Source of the DNA: Alteromonas macleodii ATCC 27126
GTDB taxonomy: Bacteria > Pseudomonadota > Gammaproteobacteria > Enterobacterales > Alteromonadaceae
NCBI RefSeq assembly: GCF_000172635.2
Contig: NC_018632.1
Location: 620,001 to 684,000 of the forward strand
DNA length: 64,000 nucleotides
Direction: 5' to 3'
The position numbers and the translations under genes were made by a program. The notes under the pieces were generated by a model. It did no database searches, was not told where the DNA came from, and saw only the letters and a list, made by a program, of their open reading frames with translations. Of this stretch, positions 32,946 through 40,790 are shown piece after piece (position 1 is the stretch's first letter; each line of letters starts with the position of its first letter).

Positions 32946-34706
32946 CTACAGATAATCAAACTCATTACCTGATATTGCAAGGGTGCTTTCAGGGCCAACT
33001 TTATAAGCGGCTTTGTGCGCATCGCGACGTACTAAGATACGTTCCATGTAGAAGTCACGTGTCTTCATCTTAGACGCTGCAAGTACCGCATTACCTGATG
33101 CCTGCGCTTTGTCGGCCATGCTGTACCACAGTACACCAATCAAGGAATAAGCGCTGTATGCCAAGTAATCACAAGCAGCGGCTGCAGCGGTGGTGGCATC
33201 CATACCTAAGCAATCGGCTGAAGATGCACGCCAGTCATCAAGAATTCCTTGAGCCAGACCCTTCGCCTCACTGTCTTGAATGTCGCTAACTAAAGCGTTA
33301 AACGCATTATAGGTCGCTTCCATCATTTGACCGCCATCTCGGGTAAGCTTACGACCAATAAGGTCTAGCGCCTGAATACCGTTGGTGCCTTCATATAACA
33401 TAGCAATGCGCACGTCGCGCATAAGTTGTTCCATACCCCATTCACGAATAAAGCCGTGACCACCAAATACTTGTACACCTAGGCTGGTGGTCTCAAGGCC
33501 CATATCCGTCATAAAAGCTTTGCAGATTGGGGTTAAAAACTGAAGTATCTTGTCGGCATCTTCTTTTTCTTGACCTTCACCAAGCTTCTCAACGTCCATA
33601 AACTTGGCATAGAAAAGTGAAAGTGCACGGCAGCCTTCAATCAGTGATTTCTGCGTAAGTAACATACGCGCTACGTCAGGTTGAAAGACGATCGGGTCTG
33701 CTTTGCCTTCTGGATTTTGAATACCCTGAGGTGCGCGAGACTGAACGCGTTCGCGGGCATAGGTCAGCGCGCCTTGGTAAGAGGCTTCTGCCGCCCCTAA
33801 ACCTTGCAGACCTACTTGGAAGCGTGCATCGTTCATCATGGTGAACATGCATGCCAGCCCTTGGTTTTCTTCACCTACAAGGTAACCCGTTGCACCGTCA
33901 AAATTCATCACACAAGTCGGGCTCGCTTTGATTCCCATTTTGTGTTCGATGCTTCCCACTGACAAGCTGTTCGCCTCACCAGGCTCATTGCTGGCATCTG
34001 GAAGGAACTTGGGCACTAAGAATAAGCTGATGCCTTTAACACCTTTAGGGGCGTCAGGTAGACGAGCTAGAACAAGGTGAATAACGTTCGAACTCCAATC
34101 GTGATCACCTGCGGTAATAAAAATCTTATTACCGGTGACTTTATAGCTGCCGTCGCCTTGTGGCTCTGCTTTGGTACTAAGCAAGCTCAAATCTGTTCCT
34201 GCATGAGGTTCGGTCAGGTTCATGGTACCTGTCCACTCACCGCTGATTAGCTTAGCAAGGTAGATATCTTTTAATTCTTTACTGGCGTGTTTAGTAACCG
34301 CAAGTGTTGCGCTTTCAGTAAGCATGGTGGTTAAACGCCAGCTTAAGTTCGCCGCGTTTAGCATTTCGTGAACAGGCACAGCCATGGTGTACGGCAAGTC
34401 CTGCCCGTCGTACTCGGCAGTACCTAGCATTGCATTCCAGCCGTTAGCAACATATTCCTGATAGGCATCAGCGAAGCCTTTAGGCGTGGTAATGCTGCCG
34501 TCTTTTAGCGTACAGCCTTCTTCATCGCCTTCACGGTTAAGAGGGGCAACCACATCCAAAGCAAACTTTGCACCCTGTGCAATAATTTCGTTGGCAAGTT
34601 CGCTATCAAAGTCGCTGATACCGAGCTTTTCGTAGTGAGCATCAAGTCCAAGCCAGTCTTTTAACAAGAACTGAAAATCAGTCGTAGGGGCGTGGTACAG
34701 AGGCAT
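32946..34706 (-). CDS. Acyl-CoA dehydrogenase (FadE/DmdC-like, long form)
   Basis: 586-residue FAD enzyme catalysing alpha,beta-dehydrogenation of an acyl-CoA. The core shows TGNKIFITAGDHDW and GIKASPTCVMNFD; the catalytic Glu sits in MLYEGTNGIQALDLIGRKL. The protein has the extra C-terminal domain of the roughly 590-residue class that includes 3-methylmercaptopropionyl-CoA dehydrogenase (DmdC) of DMSP breakdown; general fatty-acid oxidation is equally possible and no dmd gene is nearby. Start: ATG 34706 with GGAG 7 bases upstream. Confidence 0.9.
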   Translation of the reverse strand: MPLYHAPTTDFQFLLKDWLGLDAHYEKLGISDFDSELANEIIAQGAKFALDVVAPLNREGDEEGCTLKDGSITTPKGFADAYQEYVANGWNAMLGTAEYDGQDLPYTMAVPVHEMLNAANLSWRLTTMLTESATLAVTKHASKELKDIYLAKLISGEWTGTMNLTEPHAGTDLSLLSTKAEPQGDGSYKVTGNKIFITAGDHDWSSNVIHLVLARLPDAPKGVKGISLFLVPKFLPDASNEPGEANSLSVGSIEHKMGIKASPTCVMNFDGATGYLVGEENQGLACMFTMMNDARFQVGLQGLGAAEASYQGALTYARERVQSRAPQGIQNPEGKADPIVFQPDVARMLLTQKSLIEGCRALSLFYAKFMDVEKLGEGQEKEDADKILQFLTPICKAFMTDMGLETTSLGVQVFGGHGFIREWGMEQLMRDVRIAMLYEGTNGIQALDLIGRKLTRDGGQMMEATYNAFNALVSDIQDSEAKGLAQGILDDWRASSADCLGMDATTAAAAACDYLAYSAYSLIGVLWYSMADKAQASGNAVLAASKMKTRDFYMERILVRRDAHKAAYKVGPESTLAISGNEFDYL

Positions 34707-34811
34707 GGATGACTCCTTTTTCAAACAAGTGTTTTAATTTTGTCTATTATAGTCACAAAAAGCGTAGTCCGAATAGTCCGTTAAAGGAAAGTTAATAATA
34801 AATTTGGATGA

Positions 34812-34840
34812 TGTGGGTAATGATCTATGCGGACTGATAT
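34812..34840. repeat. MITE-like repeat, single degenerate arm
   Basis: TGTGGGTAATGATCTATGCGGACTGATAT (given in parts: TGTGGGTAAT and GATCTATGCGGACTGATAT) matches the right arm of the repeats at 28695 and 52773 with few differences, but no facing arm is seen. The surrounding 332 bases (34707-35038) separate the divergent acyl-CoA dehydrogenase and SDR genes and hold nothing else recognised. Confidence 0.6.
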
Positions 34841-35038
34841 GAGAGAAACACATAGGTTTACCAAGACTCGTGGACTTTAAATGTGCAGTAAAGGTCACAC
34901 AGGCTCTGATGATGATGACTGACGCATTGATGTTAATATAGAAAAGTGAACTCAAGTGGTAAGCTCGCTTGCAATTCAAATTCTCACTGGCATGCTTAGC
35001 CTACATTGAAATAACCCGTTCACATACGCACAAGCAAC

Positions 35039-35845
35039 ATGGTACATAAAAACATGAATCCAGAAAGCGCGAAGAAAAACCTTAAACATAGCAGTGATGA
35101 TGCGCAGATCCCGGTTTGCATTGTAACGGGGGGAAGCTTGGGTATCGGTTTTGCGGTATGCAAGCTGTTTAGTCAAAACGGTTATCAAGTCATTAATTTA
35201 GATATCAGAGACTTTGAGCAAGCGTTACCTAATGCTATCTGGAAGCCGTGTGATGTAAGTGTTGTGCGTAATATTGAAGCCGCGGTGAATGAGGTTATTA
35301 GTTCTTATCAACGCATAGACGCATTGGTATGTAATGCCGGTATACATGTTTCAGCAACCATTGAAGACACTGATGAAGCGCTGCTTGATAAGGTACTAAA
35401 CTTGAACGTAAAAGGGGCGTATGGCGCGATTAAGTCTTGCCTGCCAACCATGAAAGAGCAGGGCAGCGGCGCGATTGTGGTGATGGGTTCAGATCAGTCC
35501 TTTATTGGAAAGCGCAATTCGTTCGCCTACGGTGTCAGCAAAGGTGCGTTGGCGTCTATGGCGAAAACCACCGCGCTTGACTACGCACCCTATAATATCC
35601 GCGTTAACGCGGTATGCCCGGGTACCATCGAAACCCCTCTATTTCATAACGCCATTGATAATTATGTGGCACGTTCCGGGGCAGATAAAATTGAAGTGGT
35701 AGCTGAAGAAGCCGCTGCACAACCTATTGGACGTTTGGGCCAGCCCGAAGACGTAGCTGAATTGACTTATTTCCTATGCAGCAACAAAGCGTCGTTCATC
35801 ACGGGTAGCTTGTATGCGGTGGATGGGGGCTACACAGCACAATAG
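35039..35845 (+). CDS. SDR-family oxidoreductase (sugar dehydrogenase-like)
   Basis: 268-residue NAD(P)-dependent dehydrogenase. The nucleotide-binding motif is TGGSLGIG (about 33-40), the structural NAG is in CNAGIHV, and the catalytic Ser and Tyr-x-x-x-Lys are in VVMGSDQSF and YGVSKGAL. An Asp in the second strand (INLDIRD) favours NAD. The neighbours (amidohydrolase, enolase-superfamily dehydratase, class II aldolase) form a plausible non-phosphorylative route: sugar to lactone, acid, keto-deoxy acid, then aldol cleavage. The first 15-20 residues are an extension; ATG 35054 is another possible start. Confidence 0.88.
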   Translation: MVHKNMNPESAKKNLKHSSDDAQIPVCIVTGGSLGIGFAVCKLFSQNGYQVINLDIRDFEQALPNAIWKPCDVSVVRNIEAAVNEVISSYQRIDALVCNAGIHVSATIEDTDEALLDKVLNLNVKGAYGAIKSCLPTMKEQGSGAIVVMGSDQSFIGKRNSFAYGVSKGALASMAKTTALDYAPYNIRVNAVCPGTIETPLFHNAIDNYVARSGADKIEVVAEEAAAQPIGRLGQPEDVAELTYFLCSNKASFITGSLYAVDGGYTAQ

Positions 35846-35931
35846 AAAGAGCACAATAGATAGGGCTGAACAGAAAAGCAACGCGAAATGCCTTATCAGC
35901 AATAGCATAAACCAAGGTTTTATAAACAAAG

Positions 35932-36803
35932 ATGAGCAAGCCTTCAATCACTTGGATAGACCCTCATATTCACTTCTTTGCCTTAAACGAAGGGCACTAT
36001 GGTTGGCTGAAACCAGCCAATGCCCCCTTTTGGCCAGATAAAAAAGCGATTGCAAAACATACTACAGAGCACATGCTTTATCGCGCGTCGTTAGGGCAGT
36101 TAGCCGGTTTTGTTCACATTGAAGCGGGTTACGATAACGAAAGACCCTGGCGTGAAATTGCGTTCTTGGAGCGTCATTGTACGCTGCCATTCCGTTCGGT
36201 TGGGTGTATCGATTTAACGGGAAATAATGTTGGCAGTCATATCGACAAGCTAAAGCGGTACCAGTCAATACGTGGGCTTCGTCACATATTAGATGACGAT
36301 GCTAAAGTACTTTTACGCACCCCTAAGGTTAAATGGGGAGTTCATCATATGGCGTCGCAAGGCTTGTCTTTTGAAGCGCAGTTAAATCTTGCAGATAGCA
36401 ATGCTGTGCATGCGCTGCTAACGGTACTAGAACAAACACCCTCGCTAAAAGTGGCTATAAATCATGCCGCAATAGCGCCAATTGATGTAAATAGCTTTGC
36501 GTTTAAAACATGGCGGCAGAATATTCGCGACTTGAATGAAACGCAGCAAGTTGTGTTTAAGTTCTCAGGATTAGAAATGCAAGATCGCCGTTGGCTGTGG
36601 CAGCGTGCGTCTTATATTTTTGAAACCTTGCTGGACACCGTTGGCACAGATCACTGATGTTTCCAGCAACTTCCCGTGTGTCAGTGGCAATGCCGTATGC
36701 CGCGCTTTGGCACGGGTTCGTTGACATTACAACGCCGCTTTCTGTAACTCAAAAAGCGGCGCTGCTGTACGAAAATGCGAAGCGATGGTACGACATCGCA
36801 TAA
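35932..36803 (+). pseudogene. Amidohydrolase-2 family lactonase-like protein, frameshifted
   Basis: Related to L-fucono-/rhamnono-lactonases. The N-terminal metal motif is WIDPHIHFF, then HIEAG and INHAA, as in the family. The open frame stops at 36657 right after VGTDH, where the family normally continues with a MFxSNFP-type motif. That motif is present but in other frames: MF at 36657 and ASNFP from 36663. After it, a frame ending at 36803 encodes SVAMPYAALWHGF...AKRWYDIA, which is a normal family C-terminus. Full length would be about 290 residues. One missing base is required; a nearby compensating insertion and deletion pair is also suggested. The intact protein would hydrolyse a sugar lactone. 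Confidence 0.75.
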
Positions 36804-36873
36804 AGCTAGCTTACTTGAGCTGCTGAACTAGCCTAGGGTTTATTGCCTTCAATAAACCCGTTGGATTTCAGCT

Positions 36874-38058
36874 TTATTTAAGCGCAGTTACCGTCATGTG
36901 CGGCGAGCGATAAACCACCTCATCGTTTAGATCGATACCAATTCCCGGTGTGTCAGGCGCTTCAATGAAGCCGTTTACTGGCTGAGGATCTTGAATGCAA
37001 AGTTCACGGTTCCAGTCTTTAATAGCGTAGGTATGGTGCTCGTGAATTAAGAAGTTTGGAATGGCCGTTTCTAGATGCAGGCTTGCCGCTGTCGCTACAG
37101 GGCCTCCGCAAACGTGAGCCTGAATACGTACATCGTAAATGTCGGCATAATCACACACCTTTTTCGCTTCGGTGAAACCACCACAAAGGCCAACGTCAGG
37201 CTGAAGTACATCAATAGATTGGTCTTCAAGGTAAGGGCGTACATCCCAGCGGTGGTACAAGCGCTCACCGCCCGCAATAGGCACATTCACGTTCTTCGCT
37301 ACTTTGTCGTGAAGCTTCGAGTTAAGGTAATTCACTGGCTCTTCGTAATATAGACAGCCAATTTCTTCAACGATGTCACCCAGCTGGATAGCCGTTGATG
37401 CACCTAATAAGCTGTGACATTCAAAGATGATGTCGCCATCTTCGCCCATTGTGTCTCTAATCGCCTGAAGACGGGCTTTGAAAAGTTTAAGCTCGGGCTT
37501 AGTGAATAGTTTGGTTCTGTCGAAATGGGTGTTGCCGTCTTTATCGTAAACGATGGGGTCAACTTTAACCGCATCGTAACCATCTTTAAGTGCTTTTTCA
37601 GTGGCGCGAGCATAGTCAGCGGGGTCGTTAAGCTTGGTTACTTCTTTGTCCCAATCAAACTGTAGCTGGCTAGCGTAGCTACGGAGCTTGCCATTAGTTT
37701 TGCCACCCAGTAATTCGTAAACCGGTAAGCCAAGCGCTTTGCCTTTAATGTCCCAAAGTGCAGTATCAATAGCGCTCATCGCAGCATAAATAACCGGGCC
37801 GCCGCCTAATCCCCAAAAGCCTTCGCGCAGCATTCTCGACCATAGCAGTTCAGTGTGAAAAGGATTAAAGCCAATCAGCATGGCTTCGGCAATTTCTTTA
37901 ATCATGTGTGCAGCGGCGCTGTGACCCCAATCATAAGCCAGTCCTGCTTCGCCCACACCGGTAATACCTTCGTCGGTGTAAACGCGTACGAAAACCGGGT
38001 TCCACTGAGGGCGCTTAGGGCATTCGATATCAAAAATTTCTACTTTTTTGACTTTCAT
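36874..38058 (-). CDS. Enolase-superfamily sugar-acid dehydratase (galactonate dehydratase-like)
   Basis: 394-residue member of the mandelate racemase/muconate lactonising enzyme family. Metal-binding acidic residues fall in DIIFECHSLL, CLYYEEPVNY and IAGGERLYHRW; a general-base His pair is likely in FECHS and QAHVCGGP; the Lys motif is VKVDPI. This pattern most resembles the D-galactonate dehydratase subgroup (GalD/DgoD), in which two histidines act. The acid it dehydrates is not certain. The downstream class II aldolase gene on the same strand (55 bases away) could cleave the keto-deoxy product. Confidence 0.85.
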   Translation of the reverse strand: MKVKKVEIFDIECPKRPQWNPVFVRVYTDEGITGVGEAGLAYDWGHSAAAHMIKEIAEAMLIGFNPFHTELLWSRMLREGFWGLGGGPVIYAAMSAIDTALWDIKGKALGLPVYELLGGKTNGKLRSYASQLQFDWDKEVTKLNDPADYARATEKALKDGYDAVKVDPIVYDKDGNTHFDRTKLFTKPELKLFKARLQAIRDTMGEDGDIIFECHSLLGASTAIQLGDIVEEIGCLYYEEPVNYLNSKLHDKVAKNVNVPIAGGERLYHRWDVRPYLEDQSIDVLQPDVGLCGGFTEAKKVCDYADIYDVRIQAHVCGGPVATAASLHLETAIPNFLIHEHHTYAIKDWNRELCIQDPQPVNGFIEAPDTPGIGIDLNDEVVYRSPHMTVTALK

Positions 38059-38113
38059 AATGTATAAACAATTCCTGTTTGAAATAAGTTGGCGTTTAGC
38101 TGGCTAAGCTAAA

Positions 38114-38881
38114 TTATTCGCAGAAGCCCGGGTCTAGTTTGTAAGCTTTGCGAAGCATGGCAGGCCATGCTTTTTGGCCGCCTGTTTCGCCGCTGTGAAC
38201 CACATTAGCCTGTGCGTATATGCCATCAATAATGCTTTGCGGTATCTCGATAACCTCTTCATTAGACTGCATCAGGGCAAGCTGAATTTCGCACGCACGC
38301 TGCAAATCATAAAAGCGCATAAAGGCGTCACCAACGGTGGGGCCAAGGGTTAGACCGCCGTGATTAGGCAAAAGCATGTGATTAGTGTCGCCAAGATCGT
38401 CCTGCAAACGTTTCTTTTCACTATCATCAACGGCTAAACCTTCGTAGCTGTGATAAGAAAGTGAAGGTAGCGAAAACATTGAATACTGGCTCCAGGGCTT
38501 AAGCCCGCCTTTGACAGATGCGACTGAGATTGTGGCTAGTGTATGCAGGTGAATAACGCATTGGGCATCGTGGCGCACTTCGTGGATAGCACTGTGAATG
38601 GTGAAGCCAGCAGGGTTGATGCCGTAAGGTGTATCGTCAAGGATGTTACCCTCTAAATCGACCTTAACCAGGTTAGAGGCGGTAACCTCGTCAAACGTCA
38701 GGCCAAAGGCGTTAACCAAGTAATGATCAGTGCCCGGTACCTTAGCTGAGATATGAGTGTAAATAAGGTCGCCCCATCGCATATCTGCCACTAACCGATA
38801 GCATGCTGCTAAATCGACACGAGTTTGCCATTCTTGTTCAGATACTTTGCCTTTAAGGCTTAAGGTTGGCAGTGAAAACAA
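38114..38881 (-). CDS. Class II aldolase/adducin-family protein
   Basis: 256-residue zinc-dependent aldolase-family protein. Metal-binding His residues are seen in CVIHLHTLATIS and a later His in LPNHGGLTLG. The family includes L-fuculose- and rhamnulose-phosphate aldolases and non-phosphorylated keto-deoxy acid aldolases. It lies 55 bases downstream of the dehydratase gene, on the same strand. The start is unusual: the best Shine-Dalgarno (AGGAG, spaced 7 bases) precedes a TTG at 38881, and an open frame extends to 38932 without a better codon. I chose the TTG. Confidence 0.85.
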   Translation of the reverse strand: MFSLPTLSLKGKVSEQEWQTRVDLAACYRLVADMRWGDLIYTHISAKVPGTDHYLVNAFGLTFDEVTASNLVKVDLEGNILDDTPYGINPAGFTIHSAIHEVRHDAQCVIHLHTLATISVASVKGGLKPWSQYSMFSLPSLSYHSYEGLAVDDSEKKRLQDDLGDTNHMLLPNHGGLTLGPTVGDAFMRFYDLQRACEIQLALMQSNEEVIEIPQSIIDGIYAQANVVHSGETGGQKAWPAMLRKAYKLDPGFCE

Positions 38882-38946
38882 GCCACTTCTCCTATTCTTT
38901 TCATGGTGACAATTTACCAATACCCGCAACAATGAACAATGCTTTG

Positions 38947-39492
38947 TCAGTGCTGCGTTATATCGAATTGGGTGTAGCCATCGCGCAAGGGAATAAGATC
39001 GTCAGCGAAACGCATTGCGTCGTGGTCAAGGGTAAAGGGGTCGGTTTTTACGAGCTTTTTTATCTCTAATTTGGCCCAAGGAGGCGCATCGAAGGCGTCT
39101 GGAAGGGTCTCAATACCAGCATCTAAATCACAACCAAATATAGCCAGTCCATTAGATGTGGTGGATAAATATTGGGTAACTTCAACATTGAACCCAGTTT
39201 CTTCCCACGTTTCTCTGTGTGCAGTACAGGCGACCGATTCATTTTCAAGCACCCCTCCACCAGGAAAATCCAATTTACCCGAAAGACGGTGTTCTACTAA
39301 CAGTACCTTGTTATTTGTTTTGACTAGGCACGCGGCAGCAATCAAAGGGGCTGGACTGTTTTCTCCGACTTGGTTTTGTTGAGATAAAAGCCTATCGGAA
39401 ACGCGACAAACCGGCGCGTTGGGTGAAGACTGTGAACATGCGAAAAGCGTTAAAACAGCGAATATAGCTGATAAGCGAAATAAGATGACCAT
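38947..39492 (-). CDS. Nudix hydrolase, predicted lipoprotein
   Basis: 181-residue protein with a signal peptide ending in the lipobox LFAC (about residues 16-19), then a Nudix domain. The Nudix box GGGVLENESVACTAHRETWEETGF fits GX5EX7REUXEEXGU, with the metal-binding Glu residues present, so hydrolysis of a nucleoside diphosphate-linked compound is expected. A lipid-anchored, extracytoplasmic Nudix enzyme is uncommon since most act in the cytoplasm. The gene sits just downstream of the next gene on the minus strand and is separated from it by 65 bases. Confidence 0.82.
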   Translation of the reverse strand: MVILFRLSAIFAVLTLFACSQSSPNAPVCRVSDRLLSQQNQVGENSPAPLIAAACLVKTNNKVLLVEHRLSGKLDFPGGGVLENESVACTAHRETWEETGFNVEVTQYLSTTSNGLAIFGCDLDAGIETLPDAFDAPPWAKLEIKKLVKTDPFTLDHDAMRFADDLIPLRDGYTQFDITQH

Positions 39493-39726
39493 CGATTTGG
39501 GTAAAATACTCTAGAAGCTGTTTGTGATTGTTATTAAAAATAATCAATATTAAATGACAGACTCTACGCAAAAATAAAAATAACACAACTAACAATAATA
39601 ACGCGGTACACAATCTTAACGTATAGCGGTGCTTGCGAAGAATCGTAAGCGGATTTTGTGTACTTGAGTATCCTAAACGTTTTGAAAAATACGTGATGGG
39701 ATACTTTTTTACCTATAGGAAAGGTT

Positions 39727-40776
39727 ATGTCTTCACGATTATCTTTATCGCCTTTGTTGCTTGGCGTAGTACTACTTGCAGGTGTTGTAGTGTATTTGAA
39801 TATGCCCGAAGAAGAGAGCGCGAGTAATAGTAGCGTGCGGGCGACGCCGGTAAAAACAGCCTTGGTATCATCACAAGCATTCCCCATTACTATTGAGTCA
39901 TTAGGTACTGCTACCGCCAACGAGTCGGTGAATATTACCGCACAAGTCACCGATACCGTAAAAACGATTAATTTTGAAGACGGCGATAAAGCCACCGAAG
40001 GCGAGTTACTGGTTCAGCTAAACAATACGGAAGAACGCGCCAGGGTAGAGGAACTTAAGGCGAATATTGATGAGGCCAAACGCCAGTTCACGCGAATTTC
40101 TGACTTGCGTCAGTCAAACGCTACCTCTGAACAACTTCTTGACGAGCAGCAAGCACGGGTTAAAGCCTTACAAGCTCAGCTAGATATTGCGCTAGCTCAG
40201 CTAAACGACTTGCAGATACGCGCGCCATTTAGCGGACTACTAGGTAATCGCGAAATCAGTATCGGCTCTTTGGTGCAACCTGGTGACACTATCACTACTT
40301 TAGATGACATCAGTCTAATTAAGGTCGATTTCAGTATCGCTGAAAACCATCTTGCAAGCGTGGCTAAAGGGCAGGCATTAAGTGCATCCTCGGTGGCTTA
40401 CCCCGGAGAAGAGTTTACAGGGAAAATCTCTAACATTGACACGCGACTCGACCCGATTAGCCGCTCCATTCGGGTACGTGCAACGATAGACAACCAAGAT
40501 AATCGTCTACGCCCAGGTATGCTGCTTACCGTAATTGTTGAAAAGCGCGTGCTGAATACTTTGGTATTGCCGGAAAAGGCGCTGGTTCCCGTTCAAGACA
40601 AGCAGTATGTGTATGTCGTTAAAGATAACGTTGCACATCAAACTGAAGTGGTAATTGGTGAGCGTCGTCCCGGGCTGGTACAAATTGTTAGTGGGTTAAA
40701 CGAAGGCGATGAGGTCATTACCGAAGGCCCGCTTCGGGTACGCGACCAATCTCCGGTTAATGTGTTAAACCGCTAA
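39727..40776 (+). CDS. RND efflux periplasmic adaptor (MFP)
   Basis: 349-residue adaptor joining the RND pump to an outer-membrane channel. An N-terminal membrane helix (about 7-24) replaces a lipobox. A barrel-sandwich (lipoyl) domain, a coiled-coil hairpin (about 110-160: EELKANIDEAKRQFTRI and QARVKALQAQLDIALAQL) and a beta-barrel domain follow. ATAGGAAAGG precedes ATG 39727. It is followed 14 bases later by the pump gene, and no outer-membrane factor gene is present, so it probably uses a TolC encoded elsewhere. Confidence 0.92.
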   Translation: MSSRLSLSPLLLGVVLLAGVVVYLNMPEEESASNSSVRATPVKTALVSSQAFPITIESLGTATANESVNITAQVTDTVKTINFEDGDKATEGELLVQLNNTEERARVEELKANIDEAKRQFTRISDLRQSNATSEQLLDEQQARVKALQAQLDIALAQLNDLQIRAPFSGLLGNREISIGSLVQPGDTITTLDDISLIKVDFSIAENHLASVAKGQALSASSVAYPGEEFTGKISNIDTRLDPISRSIRVRATIDNQDNRLRPGMLLTVIVEKRVLNTLVLPEKALVPVQDKQYVYVVKDNVAHQTEVVIGERRPGLVQIVSGLNEGDEVITEGPLRVRDQSPVNVLNR

Positions 40777-40790
40777 GGGAGCATATCGTC

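Noticed and set aside
39564..39995. A 143-residue frame antisense to the RND adaptor gene start
   Set aside because: It overlaps a clear adaptor gene with a good start and shows no motif.
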